In this document: positions 55,746 through 64,000 of the stretch, piece by piece
Position numbering within the stretch: the first letter of the stretch is position 1
How the letters are laid out: each line of letters starts with the position of its first letter
NCBI RefSeq assembly: GCF_000186865.1
Contig: NW_008705569.1
Coordinates: 1,126,054 to 1,190,053 of the forward strand
Direction: 5' to 3'
DNA length: 64,000 bases
Source: Aureococcus anophagefferens
Taxonomy: Eukaryota > Sar > Pelagophyceae > Pelagomonadales > Pelagomonadaceae
Notes under the pieces: generated by a model
The model's database searches: none
What the model was told of the DNA's origin: nothing
The model's input: the letters and a program-made list of their open reading frames with translations, nothing else
Program-made: the position numbers and the translations under genes

Positions 55746-57095
55746 ATGTGGCGGATCATCCTCGTTCTGTGCGCCGCCGCGGCCGCCGTCGACGTCCGCG
55801 AGGCGCCCGCCGTCGACGTCCGCGAGGCGCGCCGGTCCCTCGAGGCGGCGAACCCCTTCGCCGGGCTCCAGGCGCAGCTCGACGGCGTGGCGGCCTATTT
55901 CAACACGTCCTTCTCGCTCGCCATCCGCTGGGGCAGCGACGAAGCGTCGACCTTCGCGGCCGCGAGCGGCGACGACGACCGCACTGCGAACACGAGGATG
56001 ACCACCGCGTCGAAATTCCCGCTCGGGTCCGCGACGAAGACCTGGACGGCCGTCGCGGCGCTGCGGGCGAACGCGTCCGGCGCCATCGACCTCGACGGGC
56101 CCGCGGCGCCGCACGTCGACAAGCTCCTCGAGAACACATCCCTCGAGCAGCTCTACGGGACCGACGCCATCACGTTCCGCGAACTCCTGAGCATGCGCGC
56201 CGGCGTCCAGGACTACGACGACGAGCTGTTTCGGTCCAAGGTGTTCGCCGAGAACGCGACCGACTACGAGCCCCTGGACATCGTGCTCGACGCGAACCAC
56301 ACGCTGCTGTGCCAGCCGGGCACCTGCGGCGCCTACTCGTCCGTGGGCTACGTTTTGGCGGGCCTGGCCCTCGCGGACGCGGCGGGCGCCGCGACCTGGG
56401 ACGGCTTCGACCAAAAGGCCGCGGCCCTCGGCGACCGCTCCAACGGCGCGGACTTCGCGGCGACGTCCTTCCCGACCTCGGGCTCCTGCGCCGACGCCGG
56501 CGCGATCCACGAGTACGCGCCCGCCTTCGACGAGCGGCGCCGGCGCTACGGCTTCTTCGACATCATCGACGACAGCTGTTTGAACGGCTGGGCCATGGGC
56601 AACATCCTGACGACGCCGAGCGACCTGGCGAGCTTCTGGTACGCGCTCTTCACATCCGAGGACCTCGTGTCCGCGGACGCGCGGCGGGCGATGACGGCCT
56701 TCGCGCCGCTGACCGTCGGCTGGTCGGTGGGGCTCGAGTACGGCCTGGGCGCGATGCTCTCGGGCTACAAGGAGCGGTCGGGCAACTGGTCGCGGGTCGC
56801 GACGCTCGTGGGCCACGGCGGCGAGGACTACGGGAGCCTCGCGGAGATCAACGGCTTCAACCCCGCGCTGAATTTCTCCATCACCCTGGCGATGGGCTCC
56901 GCCGTCGGCATGAACTGCTCGAACTCCCTCGGGTCCAACTACGGCGCCAAGGGCCAGGCGGCGTGCTACGTCTACGACCAGGTCCTCCAGGCCATCTCGT
57001 CGGAGATCCCGCGCCTCGAGTGCGGCGTCGACGACGCGCGGCGCCGCGGCCGCCGGCTGGACCCGTCCGAGGACTGGACCTGCGTGCCCTTCTAG
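55746..57095 (+). CDS. Secreted beta-lactamase/DD-peptidase-family serine hydrolase
   Basis: A 449-residue protein with a signal peptide (MWRIILVLCAAAAAVDV) followed by two short repeats of VDVREA. The serine beta-lactamase (class C/DD-peptidase, LACTB-like) motifs are complete in order: PLGSATKTW (SxxK, about residue 96), GAYSSVGYVLAG (Y-S-S in place of Y-x-N) and GHGGEDYG (HxG). Members hydrolyse amide or ester bonds of small peptides. With no peptidoglycan in the host, action on environmental or prey-derived substrates is possible. Intact and intronless. Confidence 0.82.
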   Translation: MWRIILVLCAAAAAVDVREAPAVDVREARRSLEAANPFAGLQAQLDGVAAYFNTSFSLAIRWGSDEASTFAAASGDDDRTANTRMTTASKFPLGSATKTWTAVAALRANASGAIDLDGPAAPHVDKLLENTSLEQLYGTDAITFRELLSMRAGVQDYDDELFRSKVFAENATDYEPLDIVLDANHTLLCQPGTCGAYSSVGYVLAGLALADAAGAATWDGFDQKAAALGDRSNGADFAATSFPTSGSCADAGAIHEYAPAFDERRRRYGFFDIIDDSCLNGWAMGNILTTPSDLASFWYALFTSEDLVSADARRAMTAFAPLTVGWSVGLEYGLGAMLSGYKERSGNWSRVATLVGHGGEDYGSLAEINGFNPALNFSITLAMGSAVGMNCSNSLGSNYGAKGQAACYVYDQVLQAISSEIPRLECGVDDARRRGRRLDPSEDWTCVPF

Positions 57096-57128
57096 CCATG
57101 TCCCTCTGCTTCTAACGACCCCTGTGTG

Positions 57129-58414
57129 TTAGTTCGTCAGCGGCTCCGCGACCTGGAGCGCGTAGGCCGGGTCCGCCGCGCGCTTCTTGAGGAGGTTCGC
57201 GAGGTAGAACTCGCCGGCCTTGTAGGACGATCGCACCATCGGGCCGGACGCGCAGTACTCGAAGCCGAAGTCGCGCTCCGCCTCGTCCTTGAGCTCGTCG
57301 AAGACCTCGGGCCGCACGTAGTCGACGACGCTCAGGTGGCGCTCGCTGGGGCGCAGGTATTGCCCGAAGGTGACGACGTCGACGCCGTGGCTCCGCAGGT
57401 CGCCCATCGCCGTCCGCAGCTCGTCCCGCGTCTCGCCGAGCCCGAGCATGAGCGACGTCTTCGTGAGCACGGGATGGGGCGCGCCGGCGAGCGCCGCGAC
57501 CTTGGCGCGCTCCAGCGCGCGGAGCGACTGCGCGTACGTCGCGCGGCGGTCCCGGACCTGGGCAGCAAAAGGGTGCGGAATTCCCAACTTCAAAGGCTCC
57601 TATCTCGGTCGTTTTCCGCTCGTTTCGGCTGATTTTTGGACGAGCGATCATCTCTCGGAGCGCTCTCGAAGCGTGGGTGCTGTTTTCGAAACGCGCGCGC
57701 GCGGAACGCTCACGTTGAAGCGACGTTGAATCACCCTTTTGCCGCCCTGTCCCGGACGTAGCGCTGGAGCCGGTCGACGGTCTCGACGTTGTGCGCGTAG
57801 ACGTCGAGGCCCGACGTCGCCAGCAGGTCCACGGGCGCCAAATCTCCCGCGAAGTCGGACACGAGGCACTCCACGAGCAGCTCCGGCTGCATCTCCTTGA
57901 GGAGCTTCACGGTCCGCGCGAAGTGGCCCGCGCCGCCGTCCGGCAGATCGTCGCGGTCGACGGACGTCATCACGATGTAGTCGACGCCCCAGGACGTCAC
58001 CGCCGCCGCCGCCGACAACGGTTCCAGCTCGTCGGGCGGCGGCGGCTTCGCGTCCGTCTTGACGTCGCAGAACTTGCACCCGCGCGTGCACGTGTCGCCT
58101 AACAGCATGATCGTCGCCGTGCCGCCCTCCCAGCACTCGCCGACGTTGGGGCACGACGCCTCGTCGCAGACCGTGTTCAACTTCAGACCCGCCAGGGATT
58201 CGCGCAGCTCGGCGTAGCGCGAGCCGTCGCCCCTGGGCGCCTTGGCGCGGAACCAGTCCGGCCGCGTGTCGGGCATGGGCGCGAGGATCGACGGCTTCTT
58301 GAGCTCGGGCGGCGACGGCGGCGCCGGCGCCGACCGCCGGGGCGCCTCGAGGACCGCGTGGGCTGTTGAGACGAGGAGGAGCGCCGCCTTCATCCCGCTT
58401 CGGAGCCGCGCCAT
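57129..58414 (-). CDS. LIPA: Lipoyl synthase with introner intron
   Basis: Exons 58414-57758 and 57557-57129 give 361 residues. The enzyme carries both cluster motifs: [12 protein letters not shown] (auxiliary cluster) and CTRGCKFC (radical-SAM cluster). It also has the conserved [47 protein letters not shown] and [10 protein letters not shown] with the ligating serine. It inserts sulfur at C6 and C8 of octanoyl groups on mitochondrial or plastid dehydrogenase subunits. A hydrophobic leader ([18 protein letters not shown]) may be an organelle presequence. The splice joins LQRY to VRDRRATY in phase 0. Confidence 0.92.
57558..57749 (+). mobile_element. Introner element forming the lipoyl synthase intron, opposite polarity
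   Basis: A 192-bp element with terminal repeats C(T/A)GGGC(A/G)GCAAAAGGGTG and an 8-bp target duplication TCCCGGAC (57550-57557 and 57750-57757). On the gene strand the donor is GTCCGG and the acceptor CCCAG; the intron is 57558-57757 (200 nt). Relative to its gene it is inserted the other way round from the copies at 8926, 28816 and 39037, yet its gene-strand 3' end still reads CCCAG. Confidence 0.92.
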
Positions 58415-58507
58415 CGGCTCGTGCGACGGCCTCAAGTGCACCATCCTGAGATTGAAGGTGAAGTTCAATTGAGACTTCAAGCGCAGCCCGATACGCTCTG
58501 TATACGC

Positions 58508-59656
58508 TTACCCCGCGGCGCCCTCCACCGCGGGCGCGTCCACGGAGAGGGCCGCGGCCGTCGGCGTCGCGGGCGGCGGCTTCTCGGGCTGGTCGTACTG
58601 GATCTTCGAGGTGAGGCTCGCGGTGATCGCGTCGATCCGCTTGATCAGCCCCTTGCGGTACTCGCGGAGCGACGCGTCGCCGCAGGTGTCGACGCCGTCG
58701 ATGCGGCAGACGATCTGCGTGAGGAGCTCGTCGACGATCTTCGCCGAGAGCGACAGGTCGACGGCGTCGATGGCGTCCGAGAAGCCGTCGAGCTGCGCCG
58801 TCGCCTTCGACTTCGGCGTCGCGGGTCTGTCGTGCTTCGGCAGCGGCGCGGGCGCGGGCTTCGGCGACGCGGGCTTTGGGGCCGCGGGCGTCGCCCGAGC
58901 GTCGTCGACGGCCTCCCGGGGGCTCGGCGGCGGCGGGTCGTCCGGGCCCCCGACGGTCCGGATCACCACGGTCGCCTCCCCGAAGACGAAGGCCTCGTCG
59001 AGGCCGTTGAGCCGCACGGTGTCGCCCATCGGCGGGTGGCTCCAGCAGAAGGGGCCGACCCAGCCGCCGTCGCGCTCGTCCGCGGACACGCCGCTGGAGA
59101 ACGCCCAGCCGCCGCCGTCGTAGGCCAGCGTCCAGCCCCGGTCGTTGCGGTACTTCGGGAAGCCGCTCCGCGTCGCCTCGTCGCCGACCGTGGCGTAGGC
59201 GCCGCACGCGCGCTCGCTCGGGTGGCAGAAGACGGCGAGCGCGTGCGGCGGCGGCGGGCCGTCCAAATCGACGACGGACACGAACTTGGCCGCGCCGTCG
59301 TGGAGCTTCACCTCGGGCCCCAGCGGCGGGAAGGCGGGCCCGCCGTCGATGAGGCCGATCCAGCCCTTGCTCTCGACGGCCCAGTCGTCGCCCGCCGCCT
59401 CGCACTCGGCCGGCGCGCGCGCGTCGAAGACCCAGCCGACGCACGCGCGGTAGAAGAGCTTCAGGTCGCCGTCGTCGGCGTACATGCACTTGCGGTTCCA
59501 GGCCGCGGGCCGCTTCGTGAACACCGCCGGCTCGCCGTTGCCGAAGGCGACGAGCAGCCGCGCCGGCGCGTCGTCGAGCGGGCCGTTGGGGTAGGTGTCG
59601 CTGATGTCGGTCCCCTCCTCGAGCGCCTCCTTGGCCTTGGACGCGCCCGAGCCCAT
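58508..59656 (-). CDS. N-myristoylation-type protein of unknown function
   Basis: A 382-residue protein from the internal ATG at 59654-59656, giving MGSGASKAKEALEEG, a strong N-myristoylation signal. A globular beta-rich domain (about 30-230) has three similar cell-surface-like units (LKLFYRACVGWVFDA, WIGLIDGGPAFPPLG, GWVGPFCWSHPPMGDTVRLNG). A Pro/Ala linker and a C-terminal helical pair follow. No enzyme motif is seen. A membrane-associated binding or scaffold role is inferred. An upstream ATG (59698) is less likely because it would bury the myristoylation site. Confidence 0.6.
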   Translation of the reverse strand: MGSGASKAKEALEEGTDISDTYPNGPLDDAPARLLVAFGNGEPAVFTKRPAAWNRKCMYADDGDLKLFYRACVGWVFDARAPAECEAAGDDWAVESKGWIGLIDGGPAFPPLGPEVKLHDGAAKFVSVVDLDGPPPPHALAVFCHPSERACGAYATVGDEATRSGFPKYRNDRGWTLAYDGGGWAFSSGVSADERDGGWVGPFCWSHPPMGDTVRLNGLDEAFVFGEATVVIRTVGGPDDPPPPSPREAVDDARATPAAPKPASPKPAPAPLPKHDRPATPKSKATAQLDGFSDAIDAVDLSLSAKIVDELLTQIVCRIDGVDTCGDASLREYRKGLIKRIDAITASLTSKIQYDQPEKPPPATPTAAALSVDAPAVEGAAG

Positions 59657-59824
59657 GGCGCGTCGCGAGCCGCCGCGTCGAGGCTGCCGGTCGTGCACGC
59701 TACGGTCCCATGGGGCTGCCCAAAGTCGAGCGGCCGCTGACCATCTTCAACGTCGCGGCTCCGTCGGCCGCAACGAAACTCAGTTTCCCCCAAAAAAGAG
59801 ACAGTGAATTTCAGGTAACGGGGG

Positions 59825-62800
59825 CTAGGTCGCCTGGGGGTTGGCGCCCCGCGCCGGGAGCGGCGCGGCGAGGCCGTCGAGGGCCTCGAGGGGCCGGTCC
59901 ATGCCCGTGCCCGCGGCCGCGAGCGCGAGCGCGGCCGCGCGCGCGGCGCGGTGGCGCTCCGTCTCGACCTCGGCGTCGGCCTCGGCCTCGCGCGCGCGCT
60001 GGCGCGCCGTCTCCTCCTCGGCGAGGCCCGCGCGGCGGCCCTCGCGCCGCTGCCGCCGCTGCTCGTCCGCCTCCGTCCGGTGCTGGTCGTCGAGCGTGAC
60101 GAGGCGCTTCGCGTGGTTCTCGTGCTCGATCTTCTCCTTGTGCGCGAAGTCGCGGAGGTCCTTGTCGAACTTCTTCAGCTGGCGCTCGTGGTGCACGCGC
60201 GCGTCCTTGCGCGCGGCCTCGAGCTCCTTCTGCTTCCGGTCGTGCTCGCGCTGGAGCTTCTCGAAGTCGCGCTGCTTCTTCTCGAACTCCTCCCGGACGA
60301 GCTTCGCGGACGTCTCGCAGGCGTCGCGCGACGCGTGGAGCTTGAGCATGCGGTCCTCGTGGATGTGCTGCGCGCGGTTCCGGAGCTTCGCGTGCTCCTG
60401 CACGAGCTTCGCGCGCGCGTCCTCGTCCTCGGAGTCGTCGTCGGACGCGTCCGCCTCCGGCGCGCCGTCGCCGGCCGGCTCCGCGGCCGCGGGCGGCTCC
60501 GCGGCCGCCGCGGGCGCCGCCGCGGGCTCCGCGGCCGCGGGCGCGGCCGCGGCCGGCGCGGGCGCCGCCGCGGCCTTCTCGCGCCGGAGGCGCACGGCGC
60601 CCCGCACGGTCTGGAGGAACTCGGCGAAGGGCTGGACCTCGCCGGGCCGTAGCCGCACTCGCCCGCGAACTCGACGGCGACGTCCCTCGATGCCGTCGTA
60701 GGCGTAGCGGATGTCGACGGTGACGACGCCGTCGACGACGGGGCCCAGGGGCACCGTCGACGGGAGCATGCGGAAGCGCGCGGCCGGCGGCGGCGGCGGC
60801 GGCGTCGCCTGCCGCGCGGGCGCCTCCGCGGCCGCCGCCGGCGGCCGCGGCTCCGCGAGGTCCGCGAGCGCCGCCGGCGGCCGCTGCTCGTCGACGAGCG
60901 CGGCGAGCGCCGCCGCGGGCGACGCGTCCACGGGCGCCTCGGGCGCGTCGGGCCCGTCCGCGGCGCCGTGGCGCGGCGACGACGCGCGGCTCGCGGCGCG
61001 CGACGGCACGGGCGACCGCGACGGCTCGCGGGGCTGCACGGGCGTCGGCGGCCGGAGCGCGTCCGGCGCCCGGGGCTGCTGCACGGGCGTCGGCGGCCGG
61101 AGACCGTCCGCCGCCCGGGGCTGCTGCACGGGCGTCGGCGGCCGCGACGCGTCCGACGCCGAGTCCGCCAAGTCGCGCCGCGGCGCCGGCGGCGACCGCG
61201 ACGGCGGCGCCGCGCCGTTGAGCCTCTGCTGGCTCGGCGCGCGCGGCGGCGGCGGGCCCATGACCTCGGCGTCGCACGCGTCTCTGTCGTGGTTCTCGCC
61301 GTCGGCCGCCGCGGGCGCCGCGGGCAGCGACTCCGACGACGGCCGCCGCGACGGCGGCGCCGCGGTCCGCGGCTGGGACGACGCGGACCGCGCGCTCTCC
61401 TGGGACGCGTCGCGCGGCCGCGGCCGCGCGGGCTCCGCGGCCGCCGCGCGGCCCTCGCCGGCCCAGCCGACGCCGTCCTCCTCCGTGTTCGACCGCTTCT
61501 GGCGGCCCTCGCGCACGCGGACCTTGTGGTCCTTCATGGCGAACTCGGACTGCTGCATGTTGTTGATGAAGCTCTCGTCGTCGTCCGCGGGCGACCCGGC
61601 GGACCGGCCCGACGGCGCGGGCGACGGCGCCTTGGACGTCGCGCCGGAGCCGTGGCCGGGCGTGCGCGGGCTCAGGTCGCAGGACGCGAGCGAGTTCATG
61701 GAGTCGGCCGTCTTGAGGGGCCAGCCGTCGAGGCGCGCGTCGTCGATGGTGTCGACGGACGCCGAGTTCGCGTTGCGCGTGAGGCCGGAGACGCCGCTCT
61801 CCGTGTCCGTCGTCGACGGCGACGACGCCGCCGGCGGGGACGCGGCCTTGTCCGCGGCGGGCGCGGGCGCGGGCGCGGGCGCCGCGGGCGCCGGTGCCGG
61901 CTCCGCGGGCGCCGCGGCCGGCTCCGGTGGCGCCGGTGCCGGCTCCCCCTCCGCCGGCGCCGGCGCGGCCGGCACAAGCTCCGCGGGGAAGGCCTCGGCC
62001 TTGCCCTCCTTGGGCGGCGACCACTCGGAGCCGAGCGTCGAGCCCGCGCCGCCGGAGTCGCGCGTCTCGACGGACGCCGCGCCCTGGGACCGGCCCGCCT
62101 GGCGGTCCGCGATGGGCGGCAGGTCGCTCGGCGACCGCAGGCGCACCTCCGTCTCCCCGAAGTTCGGGTCCGGCACGAGGAAGTCGTGCTTGAGGAGCTC
62201 CGCGGCGCCCAAACGCTCCGCCGGGTCCTTCTGGATGCAGCCCTTCACAAAGTCCAGGGCCTTGTCGTCGGGGATGAGGCGCAGCGCGTCCGGCGGCACG
62301 TTGCCGCAGACCTTGCGGTAGATCTGCGTCGCGTTCGTGCACTCCGAGTAGGGCAGCTGCTTCGTGATCATCTCGAGGACGCACATGCCGAACGCGAAGA
62401 CGTCGACCTTCTCGTCGTACTCCTCGTCGTAGAGCTCCGGCGCCATGAACTCGGGCGTGCCGAGCACGGACTGGCCCTTGCCCTCGTTGACCTTCTTCGC
62501 CGTCGACAACCCCAAATCGCCGATGCGGAGGTCGCCCGTCGACCCGTTGATGAAGATGTTCTCGCACTTGATGTCGCGGTGGATGATGGGCGGCGTCTGG
62601 CTGTGGAGGTAGGCCAGGGCCTTCAGGATCTGGCGCACCCAGCGCTTGATGATCTTCCAGCGCACGACCTGCACCTTGTTGATGAACTTCTTCAGCGACC
62701 CGGAGCTCAGGATCTCCGTGATGAAGCAGACCTCGCCGCGCTCGCGGTTCACCCAGCTCCCGTGGAAGTCGATGATGTTCTCGTGCTCGAGGCGGTCCAG

Positions 62801-63216
62801 CAGCCGCACCTCGTTGATGACGCGCGCCTTCTCGTTGGGGGGCATGGTCTTCAAATTCACGACGTTCCACGCGACCTCGATGCCCTCGACGGAGTCGTAC
62901 CTGCGCGGCGCGCGCGGTCGGGTTTCTCGGCGGCCCGGGCGGGGGCGGGGCGCGCGGCGTCGCGGCCGCGGGCGGCGCCGCGCCGGGGGCGGGCCCCGGC
63001 CCGCGCGCGGCGCGCGGCGCGGCCGCGCGGCGATTCGAATCGGCGGGCGCCGGAATCGCGCGCGCGCCAGACCTCCTTGTAGCTGCCCTTGCCGATGAGG
63101 TCCTTGAAGCGCAGGTAGCGCTCCCGGGGGCTCTTCTCCACGACCTCCTCGTGGGGGGCGATGTCGCCCTCGGCCTTGGCCTCGTTCTCCACCTTCTCCT
63201 CCTTCGGCGGTTCCAT
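59825..63216 (-). CDS. WNK-like serine/threonine protein kinase
   Basis: Two exons (63216-63062 and 62900-59825) give 1076 residues. The kinase domain has IGKGSYKEVWRA (lysine in strand 2, as in WNKs), VAWNVVNLK (no lysine at the usual VAIK position), HRDIKCEN (159-166), IGDLGLST (DLG at 180-182) and GTPEFMAPE (199). WNK kinases control ion transport and osmotic response. The long tail has proline repeats (three RPPTPVQ units), a VDIRYAYDG beta segment and a long charged coiled coil. The 161-nt intron (62901-63061) needs a GC donor (GCGCGA) to give ...YKEVWRA-YDSVEG; no GT option fits. Confidence 0.87.
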
Positions 63217-64000
63217 CTCGCCGCCGGCGCCCCCGGAGGGAGGCCGCGCGGACTGAGCCGCGGCGGCGCGGCGGCGCGCGAGACGGCGAGGGGGCGGCGG
63301 GGGGCCAAAGGCGGCGAACGCGAGCCCGAACGGCGGCGGATGTCCACGGCGGCCGCTCCTCTGGTCGCCCGATGCGAGTTGGCTAGCCGTGGCGGCGCAT
63401 TTGATATTGAAGGAAACTTGAAGCTGCCGTGAAACCGGGTCGTGGCGCCGCGCGCTAGCTGCGGCGCCAAGCGATTCGAGCCCCAAGGTCTGATAGCCGC
63501 GGCGTCGCCGATGGCTGCGGTTCACACGGCGAGCCCGGCGCGACCGCGCGTGGCGCGGACACCGCGGCATAGGTCGCACACCGTATCCTTCGAAGCTGGG
63601 GAGGAGGATGTGGCGGCACGGCCCTCGCAGCGCGCTCGATCAAGTCGTACCGAGGTTCGCGCGCGACGCGCACCCGCGGGGCGCGGCGCAGCGGCAACCT
63701 AGACTTGCCACAGCGCTTGAATCGAGAGAGGCCTTCATCCACTTTATCAAAAAAGTTCCCCCAACGAGCGCGCGAAACATATCTATCGACGGCTGCCGAT
63801 TGATCTTTCGTCCGCCCAACTGCGGACACTAGATCTCACACTGCGGGCTGCCTCCGCGTCGCGCGTCCGCAGCACATGGGCAACCCTATAGCAAGTCCTC
63901 CTGGCAGCTGCGGCGGACCCTCACGACGCGGCTCCATCTCGAAGGAGTTGCCATAGCGCATTGTGGTTCTCGAGCGCGGCGGGCTCCACGTCCTGCGCGC
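63217..64000. other. Right-end region with no confidently supported gene
   Basis: Frames here have weak coding bias. A GATATTGAAGGAAACTTGAAG stretch at about 63399-63419 lies some 190 bp upstream of the kinase start. On the minus strand, 63921-64000 is open to the window edge and reads as a possible protein C-terminus (EPAALENHNALWQLLRDG), but 26 codons are too few to judge. No RNA gene was recognised. Confidence 0.35.

Noticed and set aside
59811..63470. A 1219-codon frame overlapping the WNK-like kinase
   Set aside because: It lacks kinase motifs in order and consists of Arg/Ala/Gly low-complexity sequence.

Overview
The window is nuclear DNA of a very GC-rich, gene-dense eukaryote. The best fit is a pelagophyte (photosynthetic stramenopile) such as Aureococcus or a close relative. 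Four things support this. Short introner-type elements sit inside coding exons with 8-bp target duplications that supply splice sites, a feature documented in Aureococcus. There is a Psb31-type photosystem II protein. Several proteins carry bipartite secondary-plastid presequences with an A-F/L-x-P style cleavage site. The gene set is plainly eukaryotic (otubain, prefoldin 4, TSEN34, WNK-like kinase, Cwc2/RBM22-like splicing factor, OSCA/CSC1 channel). Genes alternate strand with gaps often under 100 bp, and two convergent pairs share stop-codon bases.

Layout. 0-9.8 kb: methyltransferase, two small beta-rich proteins, a sulfotransferase, a cupin/JmjC-like protein, a small plastid protein, an internally duplicated membrane protein, and TSEN34 carrying an introner. 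9.9-18.7 kb: one giant secreted/membrane receptor-like gene (FG-GAP repeats, EGF-like and cysteine-rich modules, three near-identical 136-residue repeats, multi-pass C-terminus), broken by two separate insertions. Removing each insertion with one copy of its target duplication restores a single reading frame. 18.9-31.6 kb: otubain, two ankyrin proteins sharing a C-terminal motif, a second sulfotransferase, a second cupin-like protein, an OSCA channel, an AspH-type hydroxylase carrying an introner, prefoldin 4 and an acyl-CoA-binding ankyrin protein. 31.9-40.5 kb: Cwc2-like factor, secreted hydroxylase, armadillo protein, plastid pseudokinase fusion, and a protein carrying another introner. 40.5-49.2 kb: a MITE with palindromic ends, class II HMG-CoA reductase carrying a divergent introner, glycosyltransferase, plastid DnaJ-type zinc-finger protein, NMNAT-like enzyme, and others. 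49.3-63.2 kb: membrane-anchored xanthine dehydrogenase, Psb31, sulfotransferase-like protein, beta-lactamase-like hydrolase, lipoyl synthase carrying an introner, a myristoylated-type protein and a WNK-like kinase.

The genes do not form one pathway. Most are housekeeping, plastid or membrane genes. The shared theme is intron birth: five introner insertions belonging to two terminal-repeat types with one common core, tiny introns of about 38-90 nt, and at least four introns that appear to use GC rather than GT donors. Splice models are inferred from reading frame and homology only; no transcript evidence was available.
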